Position numbers and translations under genes: made by a program. The notes beneath the pieces are model-generated. The model searched no databases. It was not told the origin of the DNA and saw nothing but the letters and a program-made list of their open reading frames with translations. A stretch of 64,000 nt of DNA from Candidatus Proelusimicrobium excrementi. GTDB taxonomy: Bacteria > Elusimicrobiota > Elusimicrobia > Elusimicrobiales > Elusimicrobiaceae. The stretch lies in contig CAKUBV010000001.1 in the NCBI GenBank assembly GCA_934643455.1, forward strand, positions 62,001 through 126,000, in the 5' to 3' direction. Each line of letters opens with the position of its first letter. The first letter of the stretch is position 1. This document shows, one piece after another, positions 52,701 to 59,336 of the stretch.

Positions 52701-55287
52701 CACTCTTTTGACGCGCCGTCAGCGCGAAGCCGTTTTAAAGGGCTTTGCCGGCAAACGCGCGGCTTATGATTTTTCCAAGACTTTTTTGGACTATTTCGCC
52801 TCAAACGCAAAGAAACATCCTTCTCATCCCGCCGTTAAATTCCTTGAAAATAAATTATCTTATAAGGAACTTGACGCTCTTTCCGGCAATTTGGCGGATT
52901 TGCTTATTAAAAAAGGCCTTAAAAAAGGAGAAAGAGCCGCCGTTTTGATTAAACGCGGCGAGCTTATGCCCGTATGCGCTTTGGCCGTCTTAAAAGCCGG
53001 CTGCGCTTATGTTCCGCTGGATGCTTCCCACCCGGCGGAAAGGCTGGAATATATACTTAAAGACACCGGCGCAAAAGCGATTATAGCCGATGAAGAACTG
53101 CTTAAAATGGTGCCGGGCAATAAAGCCGTTGTAACCACGACGGCGGAAATACGCTCTTTAAGCAAAAAGGAATGCAAGGCCGATTTAAGCGCGTTTAAGC
53201 CGTCTGCGGAAGATTTATTTGTTATTTTATATACTTCCGGCACCACCGGGCGGCCTAAGGGCGTAATGCTAACGCATAAAAATATTTTAGGTTTGTGCGA
53301 GGGTGCAAAGGAATATTTTAATCTTTCCGAAAAGGACAACGCCGCCACTTGCGCCGGATTTGGTTTTGACGCCTGCCTTTCGGACGTTTACCCTACTTTA
53401 TCGGCCGGCGGCTGCGTGCACGTTATCCCCGAAGATATGAGGATAGACCTGCCCGCCCTTAACGACTATTTTGAAGCCAATAAAATAACTTTGGCGCTGC
53501 TTACGACTCAGCTCGGCAGGCAGTTCGTAACTGGCATAAAGAATCATTCTTTAAGGTGCTTGCTCGTCGGCGGGGAAACGCTTACGCCGGTTCATCCTCC
53601 GCGCGGCTATAAACTTTATAACGCTTACGGCCCGACCGAAGCGACGGTTTACAGTTCCTATTGGTTCGTCAAAAAATACTATGAACGCGTGCCTCTGGGC
53701 AAGCCCGTCAACAACTGTTCTGTTTATATCGTAAGCAAAGACGGAACTTTGGCCCCGGTGGGTACCTTCGGCGAACTTTGCATTTCCGGCGCGAATTTGG
53801 CTAAAGGCTATTTGAACCTGCCGGAACTTACGCGGGAGCGTTTCGTAAAAAATCCGTTTTCCGACGAGCCCGGCTTTGAACTTATGTACAAAACCGGGGA
53901 CGTGGCCCGTTTTACTCCGCACGGCTGGATTGACTTCTTGGGAAGGAAAGATTCACAAGTTAAAGTGCGCGGATTCCGCATAGAATTGGGCGAAATTGAA
54001 ACGGTAATAAGGAAATATCATTCCGTACGCGACACCACCGTAATAGCCAAAACGGATAAATCCGGCGGGGCGTATGTTGCGGCCTATATAACTTCGGACA
54101 AGAAAATTGACGTAAACGCGCTTAAGCGTTTTATGGAAGACGCTCTGCCGCCGTATATGATACCCGATTTTATTATGCAGATTGAGTCGATTCCGCTTAA
54201 CCCCAACGGGAAAGTGGATAAAGCTTCTCTGCCCGATCCTTTGGAAAACGTCGTTAAAACGGAAGAATACGCCGCGCCAAAAGGACGTACTGAGCGTGAG
54301 CTGGCCCTAATTTGGGCCGATATATTGAATATGGACGTCAAAACCATAGGGCGCGACGACGGCTTTTTTGACTTGGGCGGAACCTCTTTAAGGGCTACGG
54401 AGCTTTCTCTCCGGGTAAGGGATAATTTTAAGGAAAATATGCCGCCGGCTACGATATTCAAATTCCCTAAACTTAAGGATCAGGCGGCTTATCTTAACAG
54501 TAAAAACAGGTTTTCCATGGTGTACGCCTTTAATGAGAACGGCAAAAAAACGCCGATGTTCTTCGTCCACACTGCCAATACCGGGGCGGAAGCTTATGTG
54601 CCTTTGGCCGCGAAGCTCCCTAAAGAGCAGCCGTTTTACGCGGTGGAGCCGCATAATATCTTCAGCGAGGAAGAACCCGTCAGAGGCGTAAAGAACCTTG
54701 CGCGCCGCTATATAAAATATATAAAGAAAGTTAAGCCTTCCGGCCCTTATATACTGGGCGGGTGGAGCTTCGGTGCGGTCGTCGCTTACGAAATGGCCGT
54801 TTTGCTGGAAAAAGCCGGCGAAAAGGTGGAAAATCTTTATCTTCTCGACCCTATAATCGAGCACCCCGAAAAGGAAAAAGAACTTACGCGCAAGCTTATG
54901 GAAACTTCTTTCTTCCAGGCTTATTTGAACAATGACCCTCTTTTCGGACGCTTTAAAAAGCTGGGTTTTATGGATAAGCTGATAGAAAACAATAAAAACG
55001 TTTTGGAGGATATGTTTGCCTATAAGCCGGGCAAATACGGCGGCAAGGTTACGCTTTTTAAAGCCGTCAGGCTTGAGGCCGTCCCCGGCGACGTTGACAA
55101 AGCTTTGGCTTTGGCTTTGCGCAAATTCCAGATTATGCACAGAGATAAGCCCGATAACGGCTTCGGCAAATATGTAAAACGCCTTAAAACCGTCCGAATA
55201 AACGCCGTGCATAATTATCTTATGCGCGGTAACGCTTTGGAAGTTATCGCTTCGGAGATAACGGGAAAAAGTAAAAAGAAAAAATGA
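49738..55287 (+). CDS. ATP-grasp / single-module nonribosomal peptide synthetase
   Basis: 1849 residues from GTG (GGGAG upstream). Order: ATP-grasp ligase (1-430; KPPKSAGTDG at 163, HSEVKLTERGPVLIETGAR); a piece resembling the A6-A8 part of an adenylation domain (about 485-560; GVIYVAGAYLAKKPY, FLYKTGE); condensation domain (575-985) with active-site HHIIADG (696-702); adenylation domain (1000-1500) with LYTSGTTGRPKG from 1164 and NAYGPTE; carrier protein with phosphopantetheine Ser1550 (DLGGTSL); thioesterase with Ser1677 (GWSFGA), Asp1704 and His1825. By eye the A-domain pocket reads D-A-S-L-L-G-A-V-Y, so an alpha-amino acid with a hydrophobic side chain is a guess. It likely joins an ATP-grasp-activated unit to one adenylated amino acid. 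Confidence 0.92.
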   Translation: MAASKPFNVLVVDGFATGAQYAERIRARGMVPYHVTSGTERNSSFPADFMEKYIESQIGGCPYEKCFRMAEEIEETARELKKYNFRAVIPGTETGVIAAETLAGYFGLPVNDPALLHARRDKYLMQNALKAAGLNHIYSLLTGDINEALDWYKKSGLKKIIIKPPKSAGTDGVRACDNEEEIRKYFEEYLNKTDKAGNFNGELLLQEYIYGDEMVVNCVSRAGKHVLTDVLVYNKILTSYGVPIYEASKLINKLEGPVLDAVNYIFKVLDALGISYGSSHSEVKLTERGPVLIETGARVMGSTPKIYYDALGYSLIDLSLDAYLSDAAHKKNAAKKYSPKKHFMAKFFISSQEADITEVSAEKTLPLLESFAGANFNTLKITKRLKKTVDIPSKPGECFLTSDSERALIRDYNICRYLEICHDSLLWRRADKPANPAEEKLVLDSLKNKIYPEEKIERLLYGYNMAYKNFKNSVLYVLKDDLTPCMPGETGVIYVAGAYLAKKPYDMPCVKKENFLTNPFYTTVSDREFIYPFLYKTGEEAKAGEDGVLFFIDKKTGALTSSFGPACARETWPLTYTERQMVAEQQMAPDSNAYNAKFTFRLKGKLDERRLEEALKIWISRYRIFRSYYPAVNGKFVHKLAKSFPVEINKYVCTFNEALQLIEELNKPYDITQGPLYRFTLFKTGAGEHLFHINMHHIIADGTSLISIIEELWKLYKNKRAKKFRLEKEDFLDYAVWQSKNEDAETKKAFFLDLFKDGVPENEMPTRTSRPEILPHAADVSREALLDVAKIDAAAKRMGVSTALFMMTASSLTLAKYCGSEDIAVGSIMNGRSHPQTKELFGMFVNAVPLRFKPKSDMTLGDYMKESSKMFRGAVINQTCPFELLAPILAPQRNLSRKPVFDVIINYRGEIRPFETDGLKISSVQMRQATQIDLQFEIVRSISNINISISYSKELYHDDVIEGMLELMEKIIERMTKEGAALEKVSSITLLTRRQREAVLKGFAGKRAAYDFSKTFLDYFASNAKKHPSHPAVKFLENKLSYKELDALSGNLADLLIKKGLKKGERAAVLIKRGELMPVCALAVLKAGCAYVPLDASHPAERLEYILKDTGAKAIIADEELLKMVPGNKAVVTTTAEIRSLSKKECKADLSAFKPSAEDLFVILYTSGTTGRPKGVMLTHKNILGLCEGAKEYFNLSEKDNAATCAGFGFDACLSDVYPTLSAGGCVHVIPEDMRIDLPALNDYFEANKITLALLTTQLGRQFVTGIKNHSLRCLLVGGETLTPVHPPRGYKLYNAYGPTEATVYSSYWFVKKYYERVPLGKPVNNCSVYIVSKDGTLAPVGTFGELCISGANLAKGYLNLPELTRERFVKNPFSDEPGFELMYKTGDVARFTPHGWIDFLGRKDSQVKVRGFRIELGEIETVIRKYHSVRDTTVIAKTDKSGGAYVAAYITSDKKIDVNALKRFMEDALPPYMIPDFIMQIESIPLNPNGKVDKASLPDPLENVVKTEEYAAPKGRTERELALIWADILNMDVKTIGRDDGFFDLGGTSLRATELSLRVRDNFKENMPPATIFKFPKLKDQAAYLNSKNRFSMVYAFNENGKKTPMFFVHTANTGAEAYVPLAAKLPKEQPFYAVEPHNIFSEEEPVRGVKNLARRYIKYIKKVKPSGPYILGGWSFGAVVAYEMAVLLEKAGEKVENLYLLDPIIEHPEKEKELTRKLMETSFFQAYLNNDPLFGRFKKLGFMDKLIENNKNVLEDMFAYKPGKYGGKVTLFKAVRLEAVPGDVDKALALALRKFQIMHRDKPDNGFGKYVKRLKTVRINAVHNYLMRGNALEVIASEITGKSKKKK

Positions 55288-56477
55288 AAATAACGGAACT
55301 TTTTAAAGGCAAAGCGGGGCTTTTCTTTACGGTAAACGCTTTGGCCAGCATAGGGCTGAATATCGGCGTAGTGGGCGTAAATTGGTTTATAATCAGCAGT
55401 ACGGGCCAAAACGAGGTGCTGGGTATTTACGGTGCGCTTTCGCTGGCGGTGTCGTTTATTACTTTGGTTTTGGCCGGCAGCTTTACCGATAAGTACAATA
55501 AAGTGGCGATAATGAAGTATTGCTGTTTGGGCCAGGCTTTGCTCTTTTTCCTTACGGCCGCTTGCTGCGTTTTAGGCGTGCCGGCCATTTATATAATTTA
55601 CGCGCTTGCTCTGCTTAATATGCCCTGCATGGTTATTTTTATAACCGTTTCGCGCGGGGCCATACCGGCTGTGTGGGATAAAAGCGAACTTTCCAAAGGC
55701 AATTCCATAATAGAAATAACAATTCAGGCCGGCGCGATGTTCGCCGCTTTGCTGACGGGTTTTTTATATCATGCGTTCGGTTTCAGCTTGCTGATATTCG
55801 TTGGCGCGGTTTTGACTTTCGCCGCCTATCTTCTTTTGGGAAAATCCAAATATTCATTTGATTATGAATTGCCCGCGAAGGAAGGCTTTTTGCTTAATAT
55901 AAAGCGCGGTATCGCCTATTTGCGCGGCAGGAAAGATATTTTCTTTTACGGTTTGGTGGTATTTGTGCCGACGGTGGTTATTTCCGCTTCCAACACGGTT
56001 ATACCGGGCTATGTGGAGCAGTATTTGGGCGGCGGCGCAATGATTTACGGCTTGGGCGATATGATTTTTGCCGTCGGGGCTATGCTGGCCGGCTTTTTGG
56101 CGCACAGATTTATATCCGCTTCCCGCCGTCCGCTTTGGCAGAATATTTTATTTGCCGTCGGTGCGTTCAGCCTGTTTTTATTTGTAACCAATAAAAATAT
56201 ATATTTTTTCCTTATAAATATTTTTATAACGGGCGTTGCCATTGCCGGGCTTAGAGTGCTTTTGAATACCGGCTTTATGGAAGCCGTAAAAGGCGAATAT
56301 CTTGGCAGAAGTCTGTCGCTTTTAATGGCCCTGTCCATGGCGGTGCAGGCTTTGCTTTCTTATATAATCGGTTTCATTATGGACGCTTGGAAAGTTACCG
56401 GCGGATATTGGGTGCTTATTGGGTTGATGGTGTTAGGCATGGCTGGGCTTGGGGTGGTTAGGCTTAGGGCGCAGTAA
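55284..56477 (+). CDS. MFS transporter (probable product exporter)
   Basis: 397 residues, about twelve membrane helices. It resembles the MFS_3/enterobactin-exporter-like group: GLNIGVVGVNWFIIS, DKYNKVAIMKYC in the loop after helix 2, and SRGAIPAVWDKSELSKGNSI. The start overlaps the NRPS stop (ATGA), and such permeases commonly export nonribosomal peptides, so this is the likely exporter or immunity pump of the operon. No terminator hairpin is obvious; repeats start right after the gene. Confidence 0.87.
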   Translation: MKITELFKGKAGLFFTVNALASIGLNIGVVGVNWFIISSTGQNEVLGIYGALSLAVSFITLVLAGSFTDKYNKVAIMKYCCLGQALLFFLTAACCVLGVPAIYIIYALALLNMPCMVIFITVSRGAIPAVWDKSELSKGNSIIEITIQAGAMFAALLTGFLYHAFGFSLLIFVGAVLTFAAYLLLGKSKYSFDYELPAKEGFLLNIKRGIAYLRGRKDIFFYGLVVFVPTVVISASNTVIPGYVEQYLGGGAMIYGLGDMIFAVGAMLAGFLAHRFISASRRPLWQNILFAVGAFSLFLFVTNKNIYFFLINIFITGVAIAGLRVLLNTGFMEAVKGEYLGRSLSLLMALSMAVQALLSYIIGFIMDAWKVTGGYWVLIGLMVLGMAGLGVVRLRAQ

Positions 56478-56499
56478 GACCAGTTGTTAGTGTATTGGC

Positions 56500-56990
56500 T
56501 TGGGCTAGGTTTCGCCCTTGTATTTTTTCCTCGCGTGATATTGCGCTATCTCAGCTAGCAAGCTTACATATTTGGCTTGATTTCTTTTGACTCGTGCTAA
56601 GCTTTACGCTCACAGCTAGCAATTTTCCATATTTGGGTAAATTTAAGTTTTTTCTTCATTCGGATACCTCGCTCGCTCCGCTCGCATAGAGGCAAGTATA
56701 CCTCAATCAGAATAAAACTTAAATTTCCCTCAAATCTGAAAAATCACGCTGGTTGCATTCTCGCACTGCTTTTACTTGGTCTATCTTACGTGTCCTCGGC
56801 TAACAAACTTTAATATTTAGGCAAATTTTGATTTTTGCTTCGGTCGGATACACGGGGCTCCGCCCACTCTAGGTATACCTTCCTCATTAAAAATCAAAAT
56901 TTTCTCTAAATCTTAAAGTCCACGCCGGTTATATATTCGCACGGTTTTAACTCGTGTTAAGTTGTGTCTTCATGGCTAGTATTTCTCCAA
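56500..56990. repeat. Compound palindromic repeats, copies E and F (locus L4)
   Basis: Copy E: left modules, then arms 56630-56651 (ATTTGGGTAAATTTAAG...) and 56713-56735. Copy F: arms 56815-56836 (ATTTAGGCAAATTTTGAT...) and 56888-56911. Both keep GGATAC...GTATACC and a central hairpin (GGGGC-TCC-GCCC in F). Arm sequences differ between the copies, yet each pairs nearly perfectly. A last left module stands at 56945-56985. No gene seen. Confidence 0.82.
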
Positions 56991-57104
56991 AAATCTTAAA
57001 AACATATCACAGTATAACATCCTTTTAGAAATAGATTCTTCTTTATACTCCAATATATAAACTTATTCGGTCGCAAAATGCTTCCATAACTTTTTTGCTG
57101 ATTA

Positions 57105-57167
57105 ATGTAGGTCAGGTTTTACCTGACGTTAAAAAGAAGTTTACATTTGTCGGGCAAAGCCCGACCT
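57105..57167. repeat. 67-bp palindromic element, truncated copy
   Basis: Same as 42990-43056 up to CCCGACC. The last bases (TACAT) are replaced by the start of the leader repeat at 57165, which marks a junction. Confidence 0.7.
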
Positions 57168-57230
57168 TAGATAAAGTATTCATATAAAACTATTTTTATC
57201 CCTGCCGAATAATTTAATTTAAACTGTATA

Positions 57231-57259
57231 TTGCCAAAATATCAAAATATTTTTACAAT
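57231..57259 (+). promoter_or_regulatory. Leader promoter P1, L4 copy
   Basis: TTGCCA, 17-bp spacer, TACAAT. The spacer differs from the L3 copy at several positions while the hexamers and spacing are unchanged. Confidence 0.6.
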
Positions 57260-57308
57260 ATCAGTATAGGCTTGTTATCTTGGTGTACATCTTACTGTGA
57301 GGTGTCTT

Positions 57309-57347
57309 ATGAAAGAATTCATCTGTCGTAACCAATCTCCAAAATAA
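57309..57347 (+). CDS. Leader micro-ORF (12 codons), L4 copy
   Basis: Encodes MKEFICRNQSPK, identical to the L3 copy at the protein level, with GAGGTG just upstream. Confidence 0.4.
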   Translation: MKEFICRNQSPK

Positions 57348-57426
57348 ATCTTAATTTCAGGAAAAGGACACAGCTGTCTTTAAGGCCGTGTTTCGGGTTT
57401 ATTATGCCCGGAAAACGAGAAAACAG

Positions 57427-57455
57427 TTGACTTGTTTTTTTTTTTTTGATAAATT
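57427..57455 (+). promoter_or_regulatory. Promoter-like box with poly-T spacer, L4 copy
   Basis: TTGACT (57427-57432), a 17-bp spacer with 13 T's (57435-57447), TAAATT (57450-57455) preceded by TGA, giving an extended -10. This copy has the ideal spacing. Confidence 0.55.
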
Positions 57456-57467
57456 TTACACAAATTT

Positions 57468-57532
57468 GGGGCCGCTAAAACCAGAGCTCTCTTTATTTTA
57501 GTGAGAATGCTTCAGCTAAGGTTTTTCGGCTC
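57468..57532 (+). promoter_or_regulatory. 5' UTR stem of locus L4
   Basis: GGGGCCGCTAAAACC (57468-57482) pairs with GGTTTTTCGGCTC (57520-57532) with one bulge. Same position as the L2 and L3 stems. Confidence 0.5.
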
Positions 57533-57561
57533 AAGATAATTAAAAAACGGAGGTAAAAAGT

Positions 57562-58350
57562 ATGGTTAGTTTAAAGAGGTCTGTGAAAGTTTTTTGTACT
57601 GTGATATGTTATTGCTTCCTGTTTTGTGCTTGCATCTACGCGCAAACGCTTGATAAGCCCATAACAGAATGCAGCGGTTACAGTGAAAGCAAGGTAAGTT
57701 GCACAAGGGATTTGCCCGACGGTACTAAGCAATCTGGTTCCGGTTGGTGTAAATGCGTAAGAGGAATGTATCAAGGCGGGTGCAGTCTTCCGGCATATAG
57801 TTATACGGAAACAAGGTATAGTTCGAAAACCGGGCAGCAGTGCCTTGACTGTACGGTTCCCGGAGTAATAAAAGGGTGCGGCACAATATCGCAAATAGTT
57901 GATGAAACGCCCAGCTGCGGGGAGTGGTATTCTTGCGGTAATGATATACCCCCGGCACTTGAATGTATTGTTGGCCTAAAGGAATATAAGCCGAAGGGTG
58001 ACTGCGGAACAAGCGAAAGGACCTGCTGTTCAGGCGGAACTTGGTCAGACTGGGATAAAGCCTGCCCCACAACACCGAATATAACAATATATCAATGCCA
58101 AGTGGTGCCTAACAAAGACGGAAATTTTATTTGGATAGGCGGCGCACCTGATTCAACTCCCGTGGCGAACTTATATGCTGATGTAAGGTATACACTAACT
58201 TTTGAAGAGGGAAATTTCAAGGGGAATACTATTTTGGAATTTCCTGCCGGGTCAAGGGGGGCGCAATCAAAAGAATTTAGTGTGGAAAGTTTTTGTTCCG
58301 GGTGTGCGCTTTTGGATTGTACAGCTCGCTTAGGGGGGACTTCTTACTGA
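57562..58350 (+). CDS. Secreted Cys-rich protein, locus L4
   Basis: 262 residues, GGAGG before the ATG. Signal peptide MVSLKRSVKVFCTVICYCFL...IYA. The mature protein has about 25 cysteines, including the shared domain (ECIVGLKEYKPKGDC ... SERTCCSGGTWSDWDKAC, near residues 133-170). Before it lies a Cys-rich stretch unique to this member (CSGYSESKVSCTRDL, GWCKCVRGMYQGGC). The C-terminal 90 residues are beta-rich and end SFCSGCALLDCTARLGG. It is probably extracellular and disulfide-bonded; function is unknown. Confidence 0.8.
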   Translation: MVSLKRSVKVFCTVICYCFLFCACIYAQTLDKPITECSGYSESKVSCTRDLPDGTKQSGSGWCKCVRGMYQGGCSLPAYSYTETRYSSKTGQQCLDCTVPGVIKGCGTISQIVDETPSCGEWYSCGNDIPPALECIVGLKEYKPKGDCGTSERTCCSGGTWSDWDKACPTTPNITIYQCQVVPNKDGNFIWIGGAPDSTPVANLYADVRYTLTFEEGNFKGNTILEFPAGSRGAQSKEFSVESFCSGCALLDCTARLGGTSY

Positions 58351-58367
58351 TAGTTTTTTAGAAACTT

Positions 58368-58431
58368 GGCTGGGACACCCCCGGCTCTCAACTAACCGCC
58401 CCGCGTTTGCCTTAAGCAAGCGCGGGGTTTG
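58368..58431 (+). terminator. Shared 3' element and terminator, L4 copy
   Basis: GGCTGGG (58368-58374) pairs with CCCGGCT (58380-58386) using two G-U pairs. The invariant CTCTCAACTAACCGCCCCG (58385-58403) follows, then CCCCGCG / CGCGGGG and TTT. Confidence 0.82.
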
Positions 58432-58463
58432 CATTTATATTGATAATATATAATTATTTTAAT

Positions 58464-59100
58464 ATGAAAAAATATTTTATTTCATTTCTATTTTAGCTTT
58501 GCCAGTTTTTCCTTTTGCGGAAAACTCTTGCCCGTATACTTTTGACGGATTTGTTTCACAGGTGCGGGAATATTGCGGCAATCCCGGCAATATTGATTTT
58601 TGCATTGATTTGGCGCGCAACTGCGGGGAAATGGGCAAAAACGGCAAGCCGGGTTTGACGCATTTCGCATCGGAATTTCTTATGGAAATGCAGTCCGAAG
58701 ATATTGAAGAATTCCGCAGCACCGGCGATGTCTGTAAAATAAAACTGCCTTCTTTGATTCTAATGACCAGGGATGGCACAAAGGTTTTACAAGGCTTTAA
58801 TAATACCAATATGGCTTGTCTTTCCGCGGCGGGCTGCGATATAGAATATTTACCGCTGGAAAAAACTCCCGTATTTTGGGCTATGAGGAAGACGACGGAA
58901 AAGCCGCCAAAATTCCGGCGGATCAAAAAGCCGAATATGACGCTTTGGTAAACTCTAAGAATTGGCGGGCTGTTGAAGACAAAATAAAATGGTTCGCCCT
59001 CTCCGGAAACCCCAAATTTAATTATGACGCCGACAGATATTATATCCTTCAGACTGCGGTAAAAGTCAACGGCAAAAGCCTTGCCTCCGTCGGAGTTTAA
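58464..59100 (+). pseudogene. Secreted-protein gene broken by two single-base frameshifts
   Basis: ATG at 58464 opens a frame that stops after ten codons. Adding one A to the A6 run just after the ATG would give a good signal peptide (MKKIFYFISILALPVFPFA) continuing into ENSCPYTFDGF. That frame ends at 58951, but adding one base in TTTTGGG near 58875 links it smoothly to the frame ending at 59100 (GYEEDDGKAAKIPADQKAEY, ..., GKSLASVGV). The restored product would be about 210 residues, secreted, with five cysteines. Both lesions are one-base losses in short homopolymers. Family not recognised. Confidence 0.65.
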
Positions 59101-59108
59101 GGGTAGCT

Positions 59109-59207
59109 ATGTCCATAATGAACACGACTGACAAATTTAAATCTTGGGCTTATAAAGAGGCCGAAAAGGTGCAAAAGAGCATTTCCAATTCCGGCAAAGC
59201 TTTATAA
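59109..59207 (+). CDS. Small ORF (32 aa)
   Basis: ATG to TAA, 32 codons, helical and polar (TTDKFKSWAYKEAEKVQKSI). GGGTAG lies just before the ATG and a clear terminator lies 23 bp after the stop. It starts 8 bp past the broken secreted-protein gene, so it would be its operon partner. Too short to assign. Confidence 0.35.
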   Translation: MSIMNTTDKFKSWAYKEAEKVQKSISNSGKAL

Positions 59208-59229
59208 TAAATCAGTTTAACCTTTAAAA

Positions 59230-59258
59230 ACCGCCGCTTTTCATACGGCGGTTTTTTT
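59230..59258 (+). terminator. Rho-independent terminator
   Basis: ACCGCCG (59230-59236) pairs with CGGCGGT (59246-59252), followed by seven T's. It separates the host-type genes from the phage module. Confidence 0.9.
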
Positions 59259-59290
59259 ACGTTTTTCTTAACGGTTTCAACTTTCTTTGT

Positions 59291-59326
59291 TTGACATTTA
59301 GATAAGAATTTGATACATTTGTATCA
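59291..59326 (+). promoter_or_regulatory. Phage-module promoter with overlapping operator-like palindrome
   Basis: TTGACA (59291-59296), 17 bp, TACATT (59314-59319) with TG one base before it. A perfect palindrome TGATAC-ATTT-GTATCA (59311-59326) covers the -10, a classical repressor-site layout. Confidence 0.65.
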
Positions 59327-59336
59327 GTCAATGGGA

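Larger units (their letters stand above)
57165..57459 (+). repeat. Leader repeat, L4 copy (about 290 bp)
   Basis: Direct repeat of 47887-48180. It carries promoter P1 (TTGCCA 57231-57236, 17 bp, TACAAT 57254-57259), the micro-ORF and the poly-T box. Confidence 0.9.

Noticed and set aside
54388..55212. Minus-strand open frame of 274 codons
   Set aside because: Antisense to the carrier-protein and thioesterase part of the NRPS, whose motifs are intact.
15800..57000. Palindromic repeats as integron attC sites
   Set aside because: They fold like single-stranded recombination sites, but I see no GTTRRRY/RYYYAAC core pairs at the arm ends and no integrase gene.
47887..57459. Composite transposon around the NRPS operon
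   Set aside because: The flanking direct repeats contain no transposase, inverted ends or target duplications; only recombination between repeats can be proposed.
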